DNA of 64,000 nucleotides from an uncultured Acetatifactor sp. (GCA_910585615.1 CAJUFO010000001.1:62001-126000), one strand, 5' to 3'; shown: positions 18,005 to 26,921, numbered from the stretch's first letter. A program made the numbers and translations. The notes: generated by a model not told the origin, from the sequence alone.

Positions 18005-18797
18005 GCGTCTGTGGTTCTATATCAAACTGTATCCGTATTTCGTGTCCAGGAGCGTCCAGTCCAGGATGTCCTACAAAAGCGACTTCATCCTTGGCGTGAC
18101 CGCGTCTGCCCTAATGCAGGCCCTGGGGTATGTGTTCATCTGGGCGGTGTTCCAGGGCATTCCTGAGATGAATGGCTGGAGCTTCTATCAGATGGTATTT
18201 GTATACGGAATGTCGGCGATTTCTCTGGGGCTGAACGAATTCCTGTTTGCGGGGTCCTGGCAGGTGGGAAAGTATGTGAGGGATGGGAGTTTTGACCGCC
18301 TGCTGCTGCGGCCGGTGGGGACCATGTTCTCCATCCTGGCGGCGGATGTGGCCCTGCATGGGCTTGGCTCGGTGCTGTTCGGGTTGGCGGTCTGTATCGT
18401 GGCATTGTGCAGGCTGCAGATTGCGCTGTCTTTGATGAAGATATTGTTCTGGATCATGGCCATGGCCTGCGGGGCGCTGATTTTCTTTGCCGTGAACATA
18501 ATCTGCGCTACGATTGCTTTCTGGGTGACGGATATTTCCAGCGCCATGGTGATGGTGCAGAACGTGTCGGAATTCACGAAATATCCCATAGCTATATACG
18601 GCAGGAAACTTCAGGTCTTTCTGACATATGTGATTCCTTTTGCTTTTTCCAGCTATTATCCGGCCGGATTCCTGCTGGGCGTGGAAAACAGGCCCATCTA
18701 CTGGATTGGGCCTGTGGTGGCCGCGGCTCTGGCGGTGACGGCGGCTGCGCTGTTCTGGCGGTATGGGACGGGGAAATACCAGAGCGCGGGGGGTTAA
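17994..18797 (+). CDS. ABC-2 type exporter permease (second of two)
   Basis: 267 residues, six membrane segments, homologous to the preceding permease (shared DGS-x-DRLLLRPVG loop). Together with it and the ATPase it would form one ATP-driven exporter. The gene overlaps its upstream neighbour by 11 bases (translational coupling). Its stop overlaps by four bases the stop of the convergent ArsR-type gene, leaving no room for a terminator between them. Confidence 0.85.
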   Translation: MAVKRLWFYIKLYPYFVSRSVQSRMSYKSDFILGVTASALMQALGYVFIWAVFQGIPEMNGWSFYQMVFVYGMSAISLGLNEFLFAGSWQVGKYVRDGSFDRLLLRPVGTMFSILAADVALHGLGSVLFGLAVCIVALCRLQIALSLMKILFWIMAMACGALIFFAVNIICATIAFWVTDISSAMVMVQNVSEFTKYPIAIYGRKLQVFLTYVIPFAFSSYYPAGFLLGVENRPIYWIGPVVAAALAVTAAALFWRYGTGKYQSAGG

Positions 18798-19345
18798 GCA
18801 ATTCGCCAATACCCCCGCTCGTCCCTGTCCATCAGCCGCTCGGAAATCATATCCCGCCGGATAGTACAGAAATCGTCATGGAAATCCGCGATGAGGATGT
18901 TGACTTCCCGCTCGGAATAGATTCTGCCCGGCTCGAAAGCTTTCGCGATTTCTTCCAGAACGATTCGCTCCTTTTTGCGCTGGGCGGGAATGGATTTCAG
19001 TTTTCCGTACTGGAAGAAAGCGTCTATCACTTTCTGGCGGTAGGCCTGCTCCCGCCTTGCCTGCAAATCTGCCTCATCCGACTGTTCTTTCAGAATATCC
19101 AGAATCCTCACGGCGAACGTATCCTGGCAGAGAGAATACATGGTGTAATACTGGGTCTTATAAGACCTGACGGCATCGATTTCCGAGAGCTTGCGCAGAT
19201 GGAAGGAAATCGTGGCCGGAGTCAGGTCCAGGCGCTCCGCCAGGCGCTCCACGTACATATCCTCCACAGCCAGGGACTTCAATATCTGCAGCCTGGACTT
19301 GTCTGCCAGGCATTTGAACATTCTGATTGCGTTTTCTTCTGTCAT
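18794..19345 (-). CDS. ArsR-type winged-helix regulator with DUF2087 domain
   Basis: 183 residues. Residues 1-85 are an ArsR-like winged helix (LADKSRLQILKSLAVEDMYV, then LDLTPATISFHLRKLSEI as the recognition helix). Residues about 110-180 are a DUF2087 domain (KSIPAQRKKERIVLEEIAKA through RDMISERLMDRDERGYWR). No cysteine metal site of the ArsR/SmtB kind is seen. The chosen ATG (19345) overlaps the upstream stop (ATGA) and follows GGGGGGAATC; an earlier in-frame ATG at 19360 would lack a good site. Convergent, end-overlapping placement with the exporter suggests it could control it, but that is inference. Confidence 0.8.
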   Translation of the reverse strand: MTEENAIRMFKCLADKSRLQILKSLAVEDMYVERLAERLDLTPATISFHLRKLSEIDAVRSYKTQYYTMYSLCQDTFAVRILDILKEQSDEADLQARREQAYRQKVIDAFFQYGKLKSIPAQRKKERIVLEEIAKAFEPGRIYSEREVNILIADFHDDFCTIRRDMISERLMDRDERGYWRIA

Positions 19346-19710
19346 AATGATTCCCCCCATATCTTTTGAAAAGTATCCCGTATCTCAGCCAGGGCTTCCA
19401 GTCTGGTCTGCTCCTGCACTATCTTCAGGTCGTCTCCATGTTCCTTCGCTTTCCTAAGATACCCTTCCCAGGTCTCCTGAAATAAAGCAAGCTTTGCCTC
19501 CAGGAATCCGACGCGCTCGCTCTCCTCCTGTGATATGCGGGCGGAGGCCTGGAGCATTGTCTTGACGATTTGGAAGATATTGGCCCGAATCTTCTCAAAA
19601 TTGGCCTCATCCCTCCGATCGTCCGCTATGAGGCGGAGGGTATCCTCCTGTACAGAAGTGGTGCGTTGGTCAAGATAGCTTATGAATGCTGACGTTTTTT
19701 CACTTTCCAT
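19342..19710 (-). CDS. Small helical protein of unknown function, coupled to the ArsR/DUF2087 gene
   Basis: 122 residues, almost entirely predicted helix, charged, no signal peptide or membrane segment. No family recognised. It ends in the ATGA overlap that starts the ArsR-type gene, so the two are made together. A near-consensus promoter lies 31 bases upstream of its start. It may be a partner or modulator of the regulator, but nothing in the sequence proves this. Confidence 0.65.
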   Translation of the reverse strand: MESEKTSAFISYLDQRTTSVQEDTLRLIADDRRDEANFEKIRANIFQIVKTMLQASARISQEESERVGFLEAKLALFQETWEGYLRKAKEHGDDLKIVQEQTRLEALAEIRDTFQKIWGESL

Positions 19711-19740
19711 AAATCCATCTCCTTTTCTTGTTATAATCTG

Positions 19741-19769
19741 ATTATATATAAATGATATAATAATGTCAA
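19741..19769 (-). promoter_or_regulatory. Consensus promoter of the ArsR/DUF2087 operon
   Basis: Minus strand TTGACA (19769-19764), 17-base spacer, TATAAT (19746-19741): a perfect match to the housekeeping consensus in a very A+T-rich stretch. Such a strong promoter usually needs repression, fitting a self-regulating repressor operon. Confidence 0.85.
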
Positions 19770-19880
19770 TAATTTATTTTATAATTATCTAATTAAATAT
19801 TCGATTCTATTATTATATATACTTGCAAATATACTGACATAAGGAAATAATGAATTTTTCATATCCTGCAGGGAGAGCAT

Positions 19881-20132
19881 GTGGAGGAAGCCATGCAGTC
19901 GCTGCTGGGAGCTTTTTAGAAGGAGTATAAAAGGCTGATAGATTTTTTGGCCGATAGAAGACAGGAACAGCTTATTTTGACCACAGGATTCTAGCATCAC
20001 ATAGGAGATGATGTCGTTCGCAGATTAGCTGCGAGGAGAAGGTTTCCTCTTGTAGAGCTTGGAGATTTGGAGATGTGGGAGATTGCCAATCGAATATATG
20101 ATAAAATTAAGCTGTTTTGTAATATCACATAA
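19881..20132 (+). pseudogene. Decayed gene fragment with two in-frame TAG codons
   Basis: From GTG 19881 to TAA 20132 one frame reads as normal protein (for example KEYKRLIDFLADRRQEQLIL, later FPLVELGDLEMWEIANRIYD). Two TAG codons interrupt it, at about 19917 and 19992. The good amino-acid composition between stops suggests a former gene of about 80 or more residues, now broken. No family recognised. It lies in the 520-base gap between the ArsR operon and lysK. Confidence 0.45.
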
Positions 20133-20171
20133 AAAAGTTCGTCTTGCAGGGCTGTTAGGAGCGCGAAATAT

Positions 20172-20200
20172 TTGACTTTATCTGGGGCATATTGTATAAT
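20172..20200 (+). promoter_or_regulatory. Promoter of lysK
   Basis: TTGACT (20172-20177), 17-base spacer, TATAAT (20195-20200), giving a leader of about 25 bases before the lysK ATG. No T-box or other leader structure fits in this space. Confidence 0.8.
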
Positions 20201-20232
20201 TACCACCATAATTGCAAAGGAGCGGACAAGAT

Positions 20233-22245
20233 ATGCATTGGTCAGATAAAATCGCGGAAAAAATCATTGAGAGGAATCCGAATAAGGAAGAGTATGTATG
20301 CGCCGCCGGAATCAGCCCCTCCGGCTCCATCCACATCGGCAATTTCAGGGACATCGCAACCAGCCTCTTCGTGGTAAAGGCGCTGGAGCGCAAGGGGAAG
20401 AAAGCGAAGCTCCTCTTCTCCTGGGACGAGTACGACAGGGTCAGGAAAATTCCCGTCAACGTGGCCAAGGTACGTGACGACATGGAGAAATATATAGGGG
20501 CATCCTACGCGGACGTGCCCAACCCCTTCGACACCGAGGAGAAGACCTACGCCGAGTATTTCGAGAAGGAATTCGAGGCTGCCATCGACAGATTCGGCAT
20601 TAAGATGGATTACAGATACCAGGCCCAGATGAACAAGAGCGGCAAGTACAAGGACTATGTCATCGAAGCCCTGCAGAAGCGCGGCGATATATTCGACATC
20701 CTGGACAGCTTCCGCACCCAGGACGCCCAGGAGGGAGAGAGGGAGGCCTACTATCCCGTGTCCATCTATTGCCCGGCGTGCGGCAGGGACACCACCAAAA
20801 TAATGGAGCTGTCCGAGGACTGCACCAAGGCGAAGTACGTCTGCACCTGCGGCCATGAGGGGGAGCATGACTTCACGAAGGATTTCAACTGCAAGCTGGC
20901 CTGGAAGATAGACTGGCCCATGCGCTGGAAGTACGAGCAGGTGGACTTCGAGCCCGGCGGGAAGGATCACGCCAGCCCCGGGGGCAGCTATGACACCAGC
21001 AAGGTCATCGCCAAGAAGATATTCGACTACGAGGCGCCCCTGTTCCAGGGCTATGAGTTCATCGGCATCAAGGGCGTGGCGGGGAAGATGTCCGGCTCCA
21101 CGGGCCTGAACCTGACCCCGGATACCTTATTGAACATTTATCAGCCGGAAATCATCCTCTGGCTCTACGCCAAATCGGAGCCCAACAAGGCCTTCGACTT
21201 CTGCTTCGACGACGGGATTCTCAGGCAGTATTTCGAGTTCGACAAGCAGTACAACAGCTACCTGGACGGCACGGCGGATGATTATGTGCGTGATATCATG
21301 AACAACTGTCTGATGTTCGACGAGAAGATTAAGACAGTGCCCATGTCCCATCTGGTACAGCTTGGCTCCGTGGTGGACTTCAACGTGGACATGCTGGAGA
21401 CCGTATTCGAGAAGATTGGGACGCCATATAAATATGAAGATTTCAAAGAGCGCCTTGGCCTGGCGAAGTACTGGCTGGAGAACTGCTCTCCGGAGAACGT
21501 GAACAGGCTCTGCCCGGTGAGGAACTGGCCAGTATATGATACCTTCGACCAGAAGGAAAAGGATGCCGTGAAGATGCTCCACGCCTACCTTTCCGGCAAC
21601 GATTATACGCTGGACGAGCTGAACAAGGAGCTCTACGAGATTCCCAAGCGTATATACGGCTATGAGGCGGAGAACCTGAAAGCCCTCCAGGGCACGTTCT
21701 TCAAGGATGTATACCGTCTGCTTCTGAACAAGGAGAAAGGCCCCAGGCTGTATCTTTTCCTGTACGCCATCGAGAAGGACAAGTTCCTGTCATTGCTGGA
21801 TTTCTCCACCCCTATGACGGAAGAGGAGGAGAAGGCGCTGACAGCTCCGGCGGAGGAGCCTGTGGAAGAGGAGCCTGCAGTGGAATACGGCGAGCCTGAC
21901 GAGGTCGCGCCCATAGGGGATGAAATCGATATCGAGGAATTCCGGAAGATTGACCTGCGGGTGTGCAAGGTGCTGAAATGCGCCGAAATCCGCAAGTCCC
22001 ACAGCTGCTACAAGCTGACCCTGTTCGACGGTATCAAGGAGAGGGTCATCGTCTCCAGCATCAAACAGTACTACAAGCCGGAGCAGCTGATTGGAAAGAA
22101 GATCATCGTGGTGGCCAACCTCCAGCCCACCCGGTTCGTTGGGGTCAAAAGCGAGGGCATGCTGTTAGCCGGGACGAACAACGCCTGCGGCTGCCAGGTG
22201 GTGATCGTGGACGACATCGTGCCGGAGGGGACGAGAATCTGCTGA
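20233..22245 (+). CDS. lysK: Class I lysyl-tRNA synthetase fused to a C-terminal tRNA-binding (EMAP/Trbp111) domain
   Basis: 670 residues. The class I Rossmann fold is marked by ISPSGSIHIGNFRD (HIGH-type motif at 34-37) and GKMSGSTG (KMSKS-type motif at 285-289). The set of motifs, including the zinc-type cluster YCPACGRD and CTCGHEGEHD, matches LysRS-I rather than ArgRS, GlnRS or MetRS. Residues 565-670 (IDIEEFRKIDLRVCKVLKC through FVGVKSEGMLLAG) are an OB-fold tRNA-binding domain of the kind usually found on MetRS, PheRS beta or Arc1p. An acidic linker rich in E and P (about 535-560) joins them. Typical stand-alone LysRS-I has about 510-530 residues. The start ATG follows AAAGGAG at 20216-20222. 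No class II lysS is present in the window; whether one exists elsewhere is unknown. Confidence 0.9.
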   Translation: MHWSDKIAEKIIERNPNKEEYVCAAGISPSGSIHIGNFRDIATSLFVVKALERKGKKAKLLFSWDEYDRVRKIPVNVAKVRDDMEKYIGASYADVPNPFDTEEKTYAEYFEKEFEAAIDRFGIKMDYRYQAQMNKSGKYKDYVIEALQKRGDIFDILDSFRTQDAQEGEREAYYPVSIYCPACGRDTTKIMELSEDCTKAKYVCTCGHEGEHDFTKDFNCKLAWKIDWPMRWKYEQVDFEPGGKDHASPGGSYDTSKVIAKKIFDYEAPLFQGYEFIGIKGVAGKMSGSTGLNLTPDTLLNIYQPEIILWLYAKSEPNKAFDFCFDDGILRQYFEFDKQYNSYLDGTADDYVRDIMNNCLMFDEKIKTVPMSHLVQLGSVVDFNVDMLETVFEKIGTPYKYEDFKERLGLAKYWLENCSPENVNRLCPVRNWPVYDTFDQKEKDAVKMLHAYLSGNDYTLDELNKELYEIPKRIYGYEAENLKALQGTFFKDVYRLLLNKEKGPRLYLFLYAIEKDKFLSLLDFSTPMTEEEEKALTAPAEEPVEEEPAVEYGEPDEVAPIGDEIDIEEFRKIDLRVCKVLKCAEIRKSHSCYKLTLFDGIKERVIVSSIKQYYKPEQLIGKKIIVVANLQPTRFVGVKSEGMLLAGTNNACGCQVVIVDDIVPEGTRIC

Positions 22246-22261
22246 TTTTACAGAAGATATT

Positions 22262-22287
22262 TTCGGCTGGATGCGCCGAATGTTTTT
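22262..22287 (+). terminator. Probable terminator after lysK
   Basis: TTCGGC and GCCGAA arms around a 7-base loop, followed by TGTTTTT, 17 bases after the lysK stop. The stem is short (6 bp), so some read-through into the small gene downstream is likely. Confidence 0.6.
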
Positions 22288-22315
22288 AGTTTTGATAAGA
22301 ACCGAAAGGAGAGAT

Positions 22316-22450
22316 ATGGAAATCATGACAGACAGGCAATATGACGGAATTCTTCAGATGATTGAAATGATTGTTGAGAGCTGTAAGGATTTGGACGAAG
22401 CGAAAAGAAAGATAGCGGCTCTCCGGCGGGAAAAAGAGAAGGGTGAATGA
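22316..22450 (+). CDS. Small helical protein of unknown function (44 residues)
   Basis: Encodes MEIMTDRQYDGILQMIEMIV followed by a charged amphipathic helix ending RREKEKGE. AAAGGAGAG lies 4-5 bases before the ATG, and a second in-frame ATG (MTDRQ) is three codons later. Similar tiny proteins occur in Clostridia, but no function is known to me. It sits between lysK and lacZ. Confidence 0.55.
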   Translation: MEIMTDRQYDGILQMIEMIVESCKDLDEAKRKIAALRREKEKGE

Positions 22451-22475
22451 TTAGCGAAATAAAAAATAAAATCTG

Positions 22476-22505
22476 TTGCCTAATACCAACCACATCGTAT
22501 ATAAT
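22476..22505 (+). promoter_or_regulatory. Promoter of the GH2 beta-galactosidase gene
   Basis: TTGCCT (22476-22481), 18-base spacer, TATAAT (22500-22505). The leader of about 75 bases contains the small palindrome GCATTGTAATGC (22544-22555), a possible regulator site; it does not resemble the LacI sites near 26850-27150. Confidence 0.65.
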
Positions 22506-22586
22506 GGAACTATGATTACAGGGTTCGTGGAACATCCTGTGAAGCATTGTAATGCCATCATGTAGTAGAAAGGTGAGGTAGAAAGT

Positions 22587-25500
22587 ATGATCGTACCAAA
22601 ACATTTTGAGGACCTGAACGTGCTGCACGAGAACACCATGCCGGACAGGGCGTATTACATCCCTGCCGCGAAGCGCCATGAGGATCTGGTGGAGCACAGG
22701 GAGCAGTCGGAGCGCTTTGCCCTGTTGAACGGGGAATGGGACTTTTGTTACTATGACAGCGTATACGACTTGAAGGAGGAGTTCTACCGGGAGGACTGCG
22801 GGCTGAACCCGGACTGGAAGACCATCCCTGTTCCCAGCGTATGGCAGATGCACGGATACGACAGGCATCAATACACCAATGTGAACTATCCTTTCCCCCT
22901 GGATCCCCCTTATGTGCCCCATGAGAATCCCTGCGGCACCTACCGTCGCCGGTTCACTTGGCATAAGGACATAAACGCGCCCAAGACTTTCCTGAACTTC
23001 GAGGGCGTGGATTCCTGCTTCTATGTGTGGGTCAACGGACAGTACGTAGGCTACAGCCAGGTGTCCCATGCCACGGCCGAATTCGACGTCACCGCCCTCC
23101 TGAGGGAGGGGGAGAACCTGCTGGCCGTGCTGGTGCTGAAATGGTGCGATGGCAGCTACCTGGAGGATCAGGACAAGTTCCGCATGAGCGGCATCTTCCG
23201 TGACGTATACCTGCTGAGCCGCCCGGAGCAGTGCGTCTACGATTATTTCCTGAAGACCAGGCTGGACAGGGAGGCCGGGAAGGCCCAGGTGGACATCGAC
23301 TTCTCCTATCTGGACAGGGAAATCCCGGTGCGGGTGACCATAGAGGACGCGTCCGGAAAAGTCCTGGCCCAGACAGAAGGGTCAGGCCATGTGACCCTGC
23401 CCATGGAGGGAATCAGGCTCTGGAGCGCTGAGACCCCCTATCTCTATACCGTGGTTATGGAGACGGAGGGAGAGGTCATCACCGAGGAGATGGGCCTGCG
23501 TGAGGTGGCGATTAAGGACGGCGTGCTATACTTCAACGGACAGAACATCAAGCTCCACGGCGTGAACCGCCACGACAGCGACCCCGTCACAGGCTTCACC
23601 ATCAGCCTGGCCCAGATGCACAGGGACATGACGCTGATGAAGGAGCACAATGCCAACGGCATCCGCACCAGCCACTATCCCAACGCGCCCCAGTTCTACC
23701 AGCTCTGCGACAGATACGGCTTCTACGTGATGGACGAGGCGGACAACGAGAGCCACGGGGCGGAGTGCGCCCACGGGCAGGAATACCTGGACAGCAACAA
23801 GTGGATTGCCGACAACCCTGATTTCATCCGGTCCACCGTGGACAGGACCAAGAAGTGCGTCATGCGGGACAAAAACAGGCCCTGCGTCTTCGCCTGGTCC
23901 ATGGGCAACGAGGGGGCCTACGGCTGCACCTTCGAGGAGGCCCTGAAGTGGACGAAGTCCTATGACGACACCCGTGTCACCCATTATGAGAACGCCTACC
24001 ATGTGCCAAAGGGCAGGGTGACGGATTATTCCAATCTGGATATCCACAGCAGGATGTATACCGCGCCGGACAGCATACGGGAATATTTTGACAAGGCCGA
24101 GGAGAAGGACAGCGACCACAATTATGACGTAGCGTCAAAGCGTCCCTTCTTCCAGTGCGAATACTGCCACGCCATGGGCAACGGCCCGGGGAACCTGGAG
24201 GACTATTTCCAGGTATTCCAGTCCTATGACGGTGCCTGCGGCGGCATGGTCTGGGAGTGGTGCGACCACGCCATCTACAAGGGGCGCACCATAGAGGGCA
24301 AGGAGATGTACTACTATGGCGGAGACCACGGCGAATATCCCCATGACAGCAATTTCTGCATGGACGGCCTGGTGTACCCCGACCGCAGGCCCCACACGGG
24401 ACTGAAGGAGCACTGGAACGTGTTCCGCCCTGCCAGGGTGGCGGAATTCGACGCCGCTGCGGGACGGGCGAGGATACATAATTATATGGACTTCCTGAAC
24501 CTGAAGGATTACTGCACCCTGCGCTGGGAGGTCAGCTGCGACGGCGAGGCCAAGGCCTGGGGAACCGTGGAGGACGGGTCCCTTCTGGACATCGCGCCCC
24601 ACGGCGAGGGGGAGATAAAGCTGGACATCCCCGCCGTGACGGAGCCCGGGAAGAAGTACCTGAAGGTGACCTGGATTCTGAAAGAGGACAATGGCGTGCT
24701 GAAGGCAGGCCGGGAGATGGGCTTCGACGAGGTGGAGCTGGATGCGGCGGATCAGTGCGTCACCGCCAGGAAGCTTCTGGACATGCCCATGGAGAGCCGG
24801 GACGGCGGGCTTACGGTGCAGGAGGACGACCATTATGTGACAGTGATGTCAGAAAAGTTCTGCTATACCTACGACAAATTCACAGGGCTGTTCTCCAGGA
24901 TGGTGTATGCCAACCAGAACCTGCTGGAGCATCCCATGGAGTACAATATCTGGCGGGCCCCCACGGACAATGACAGGAACATCCGCAATGTCTGGGAGAG
25001 CTGCCACTATGACCGCCCTGCCACAAGGACCTACGGCACGTCCTGCGAAAGCAAGGAGAAGGACGGAAAGCACTATGTGGAGATTGGCAGCCAGGTCTCC
25101 CTTGCCTCCGCCTACAGGCAGAGGATAGTGGACATCCATGCCGCATGGCGCGTATGGGCGGACGGCAGCGTGGACGTAAGGCTGGACGTGAAGAAAAATT
25201 CCGACCTTCCCAGGCTTCCCAGGTTCGGCGTCCGCATGATGCTGCCCCAGGACATGCGGCAGGTGGAATACTACGGGTTAGGGCCCATGGAGAGCTACAC
25301 GGACAAGCGCCGGGCCTCCTATCACGGCAGGTTTAAGGAGACCGTGGATTCCCTGTTCGAGGATTACATCCGTCCCCAGGAGAACGGAAGCCACTGGGAC
25401 GTGAGCTTCGTAGAGCTGTCCAGGGAGGACGTGAAGCTCTCCGTGGCTGCCGAGAAGCCCTTCTCCTTCAACGCCTCCCGCTACACCCAGGAGGAGCTGA

Positions 25501-25667
25501 CGGAAAAAGCCCACAATTTCGAGCTTGTCCCCAGCGGGCATACCGTGCTGTGCATCGACTACACCCAGGACGGCATCGGCTCCAACAGCTGCGGCCCGGA
25601 GCCTGAGAAGCAGTACCAGTTCCTGGAGGAGGATTTCACCTTTGCCTTCGGCATCCGCGTGGAGTAA
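22587..25667 (+). CDS. lacZ: GH2 beta-galactosidase (LacZ type)
   Basis: 1026 residues, the length of E. coli LacZ. The order is sugar-binding, immunoglobulin-like and TIM-barrel domains, with a C-terminal beta-sandwich (Bgal small chain, about 730-1020). Acid/base glutamate is in WSMGNEGAYG (about residue 442) and the nucleophile in FFQCEYCHAMGNGPG (about 525). No signal peptide, so it acts in the cytoplasm on imported galactosides. The ATG follows AAAGGTGAGG. It has its own promoter and is separated from the convergent lacI-family gene by a terminator. Next to a GH31/GH29/GH3 set it could remove galactosyl caps from xyloglucan oligosaccharides, though lactose remains possible. Confidence 0.93.
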   Translation: MIVPKHFEDLNVLHENTMPDRAYYIPAAKRHEDLVEHREQSERFALLNGEWDFCYYDSVYDLKEEFYREDCGLNPDWKTIPVPSVWQMHGYDRHQYTNVNYPFPLDPPYVPHENPCGTYRRRFTWHKDINAPKTFLNFEGVDSCFYVWVNGQYVGYSQVSHATAEFDVTALLREGENLLAVLVLKWCDGSYLEDQDKFRMSGIFRDVYLLSRPEQCVYDYFLKTRLDREAGKAQVDIDFSYLDREIPVRVTIEDASGKVLAQTEGSGHVTLPMEGIRLWSAETPYLYTVVMETEGEVITEEMGLREVAIKDGVLYFNGQNIKLHGVNRHDSDPVTGFTISLAQMHRDMTLMKEHNANGIRTSHYPNAPQFYQLCDRYGFYVMDEADNESHGAECAHGQEYLDSNKWIADNPDFIRSTVDRTKKCVMRDKNRPCVFAWSMGNEGAYGCTFEEALKWTKSYDDTRVTHYENAYHVPKGRVTDYSNLDIHSRMYTAPDSIREYFDKAEEKDSDHNYDVASKRPFFQCEYCHAMGNGPGNLEDYFQVFQSYDGACGGMVWEWCDHAIYKGRTIEGKEMYYYGGDHGEYPHDSNFCMDGLVYPDRRPHTGLKEHWNVFRPARVAEFDAAAGRARIHNYMDFLNLKDYCTLRWEVSCDGEAKAWGTVEDGSLLDIAPHGEGEIKLDIPAVTEPGKKYLKVTWILKEDNGVLKAGREMGFDEVELDAADQCVTARKLLDMPMESRDGGLTVQEDDHYVTVMSEKFCYTYDKFTGLFSRMVYANQNLLEHPMEYNIWRAPTDNDRNIRNVWESCHYDRPATRTYGTSCESKEKDGKHYVEIGSQVSLASAYRQRIVDIHAAWRVWADGSVDVRLDVKKNSDLPRLPRFGVRMMLPQDMRQVEYYGLGPMESYTDKRRASYHGRFKETVDSLFEDYIRPQENGSHWDVSFVELSREDVKLSVAAEKPFSFNASRYTQEELTEKAHNFELVPSGHTVLCIDYTQDGIGSNSCGPEPEKQYQFLEEDFTFAFGIRVE

Positions 25668-25751
25668 GGACAGGTTCCCGGGGCGGGCGATGGACGTATA
25701 GCCGGCACTGTGGGAGGAAAGCATTGCCGTAAATGAAAACCGTAAATGGAA

Positions 25752-25785
25752 AGAGGTCTGCGGCTTTTGGTTGCAGGCCTCTTTT
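25752..25785 (+). terminator. Terminator between convergent lacZ and lacI-family genes
   Basis: AGAGGTCTGC and GCAGGCCTCT form a 10-position stem (one G-T wobble) with an 11-base loop, followed by TTTT. It lies about 85 bases after lacZ. Confidence 0.75.
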
Positions 25786-25839
25786 GCGTTTTTGCGCAGA
25801 TTCAGAGCACAGATTCAGGGCGCGGATCACAGCAGATTG

Positions 25840-26838
25840 CTAAAGATTCACCCTCGCCACGGACTTCCTGCTGATAAGCTCCACATCCAGCACGATATTC
25901 TGGGTGGGAAGGGTATTGTCCCGGAGCCGTTGGAACAGAAGGTCAAGGGCGTACTGCGCCTTTTGGCATACATCCTGGGCAATGGTGGTAAGCGGCGGAT
26001 CCACGTACTGGCACAAAGGGAAATCGTCGAACCCGATGATGGAGTAATCCTCTGGTATCCGATGCCCCTTCTCCTTTAGGTAAGTCATGACAAAAGCCGC
26101 GCTTTCGTCAATGGGGACAAAAACGGCAGTCACAGGATCCGCAAGGGCGCACAGGTCTTCCACCCCCTGCCGAAGGTCAAGGGTGTCGAAAATATGGCTT
26201 TCCGGCAGGGAGAATCCCGCAGCTTCCAAAGTATCCGCAAATCCCGCAAGGCGCTGCTGGTTCACCTGGCTCTCCTGGATGCAGGAACAGAGAAAGGCGA
26301 ACTCCCTGTGCCCATACTCTATGAAATGCCTGGCGGCAAGCACGCCCCCCTTATAATCGTCAAGCCCCACATTGATTACCTGGCGGACGCTGCTGTAGCT
26401 GTCCGTGAAGATCAGCGGGATATCATTATCCTTCTGTATCTGCTTGATATTCTCGTCAAAGGTTCCCAGGAATACCGCCCCTTCCGATTTCCAGGAACGA
26501 AGATACCTGGTCACATCGGAATAATCCCTGATGAAATGCACCATGGCCTGATACCCGTGGCTCTGTATCCCCTGAACGATATACCCCACCATGGAGGCGT
26601 TGAAGGGGAAAAGCATAGGGTTCACCCTCCCCTCCTGCACGATTACGGAGATGATATGGGAAGACTTGGACGACAGGCTGCGCGCCGAGGAATTCGGTAC
26701 GTAGCCGTACTTGTCTATGATTTCCTGTATCTTCGCGATATTCTTATCGGAAACTTCCTGGTAGCGCTGGTTCACCACCCTTGACACGGTCATGACGCTG
26801 ACCCCGGCTTCTCTCGCTATATCTTTCAAAGTAACCAT
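25840..26838 (-). CDS. LacI-family transcriptional repressor (cluster A)
   Basis: 332 residues. The N-terminal helix-turn-helix and hinge are MVTLKDIAREAGVSVMTVSR then VVNQRYQEVSDKNIAKIQEI, followed by a periplasmic-binding-protein-like effector domain (from about 60). The frame is open to 26940, but AAGGAG lies just upstream of the ATG at 26838 and the HTH then begins at residue 3 as in the family. Its own promoter (26893-26921) is followed by an operator-like palindrome, so autoregulation is likely. It is divergent from the ABC-GH31 operon, whose promoter carries the best copy of the same palindrome. The ligand is unknown. Confidence 0.92.
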   Translation of the reverse strand: MVTLKDIAREAGVSVMTVSRVVNQRYQEVSDKNIAKIQEIIDKYGYVPNSSARSLSSKSSHIISVIVQEGRVNPMLFPFNASMVGYIVQGIQSHGYQAMVHFIRDYSDVTRYLRSWKSEGAVFLGTFDENIKQIQKDNDIPLIFTDSYSSVRQVINVGLDDYKGGVLAARHFIEYGHREFAFLCSCIQESQVNQQRLAGFADTLEAAGFSLPESHIFDTLDLRQGVEDLCALADPVTAVFVPIDESAAFVMTYLKEKGHRIPEDYSIIGFDDFPLCQYVDPPLTTIAQDVCQKAQYALDLLFQRLRDNTLPTQNIVLDVELISRKSVARVNL

Positions 26839-26851
26839 ACTGCTCTCCTTA

Positions 26852-26867
26852 CTGATAACGATAACAA
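26852..26867. promoter_or_regulatory. LacI-type operator in the repressor's own leader
   Basis: CTGATAACGATAACAA, matching 14 of 16 positions of the better site at 27132-27147 when aligned in the opposite orientation. It lies about 25 bases downstream of the -10 box, between promoter and start codon, a roadblock position. Confidence 0.65.
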
Positions 26868-26892
26868 ATAAATAAAACTGGATTTTTCTTAT

Positions 26893-26921
26893 ATTATAGC
26901 GGATTCTGTATTGAAAAACAA
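26893..26921 (-). promoter_or_regulatory. Promoter of the cluster A lacI-family gene
   Basis: Minus strand TTGTTT (26921-26916), 17-base spacer, TATAAT (26898-26893). Flanked by operator-like sites at 26852-26867 and 26947-26962. Confidence 0.65.

Noticed and set aside
22544..22555. Operator of the cluster A LacI protein upstream of lacZ
   Set aside because: GCATTGTAATGC is a short palindrome unlike TTGTTAACGATAACAA.
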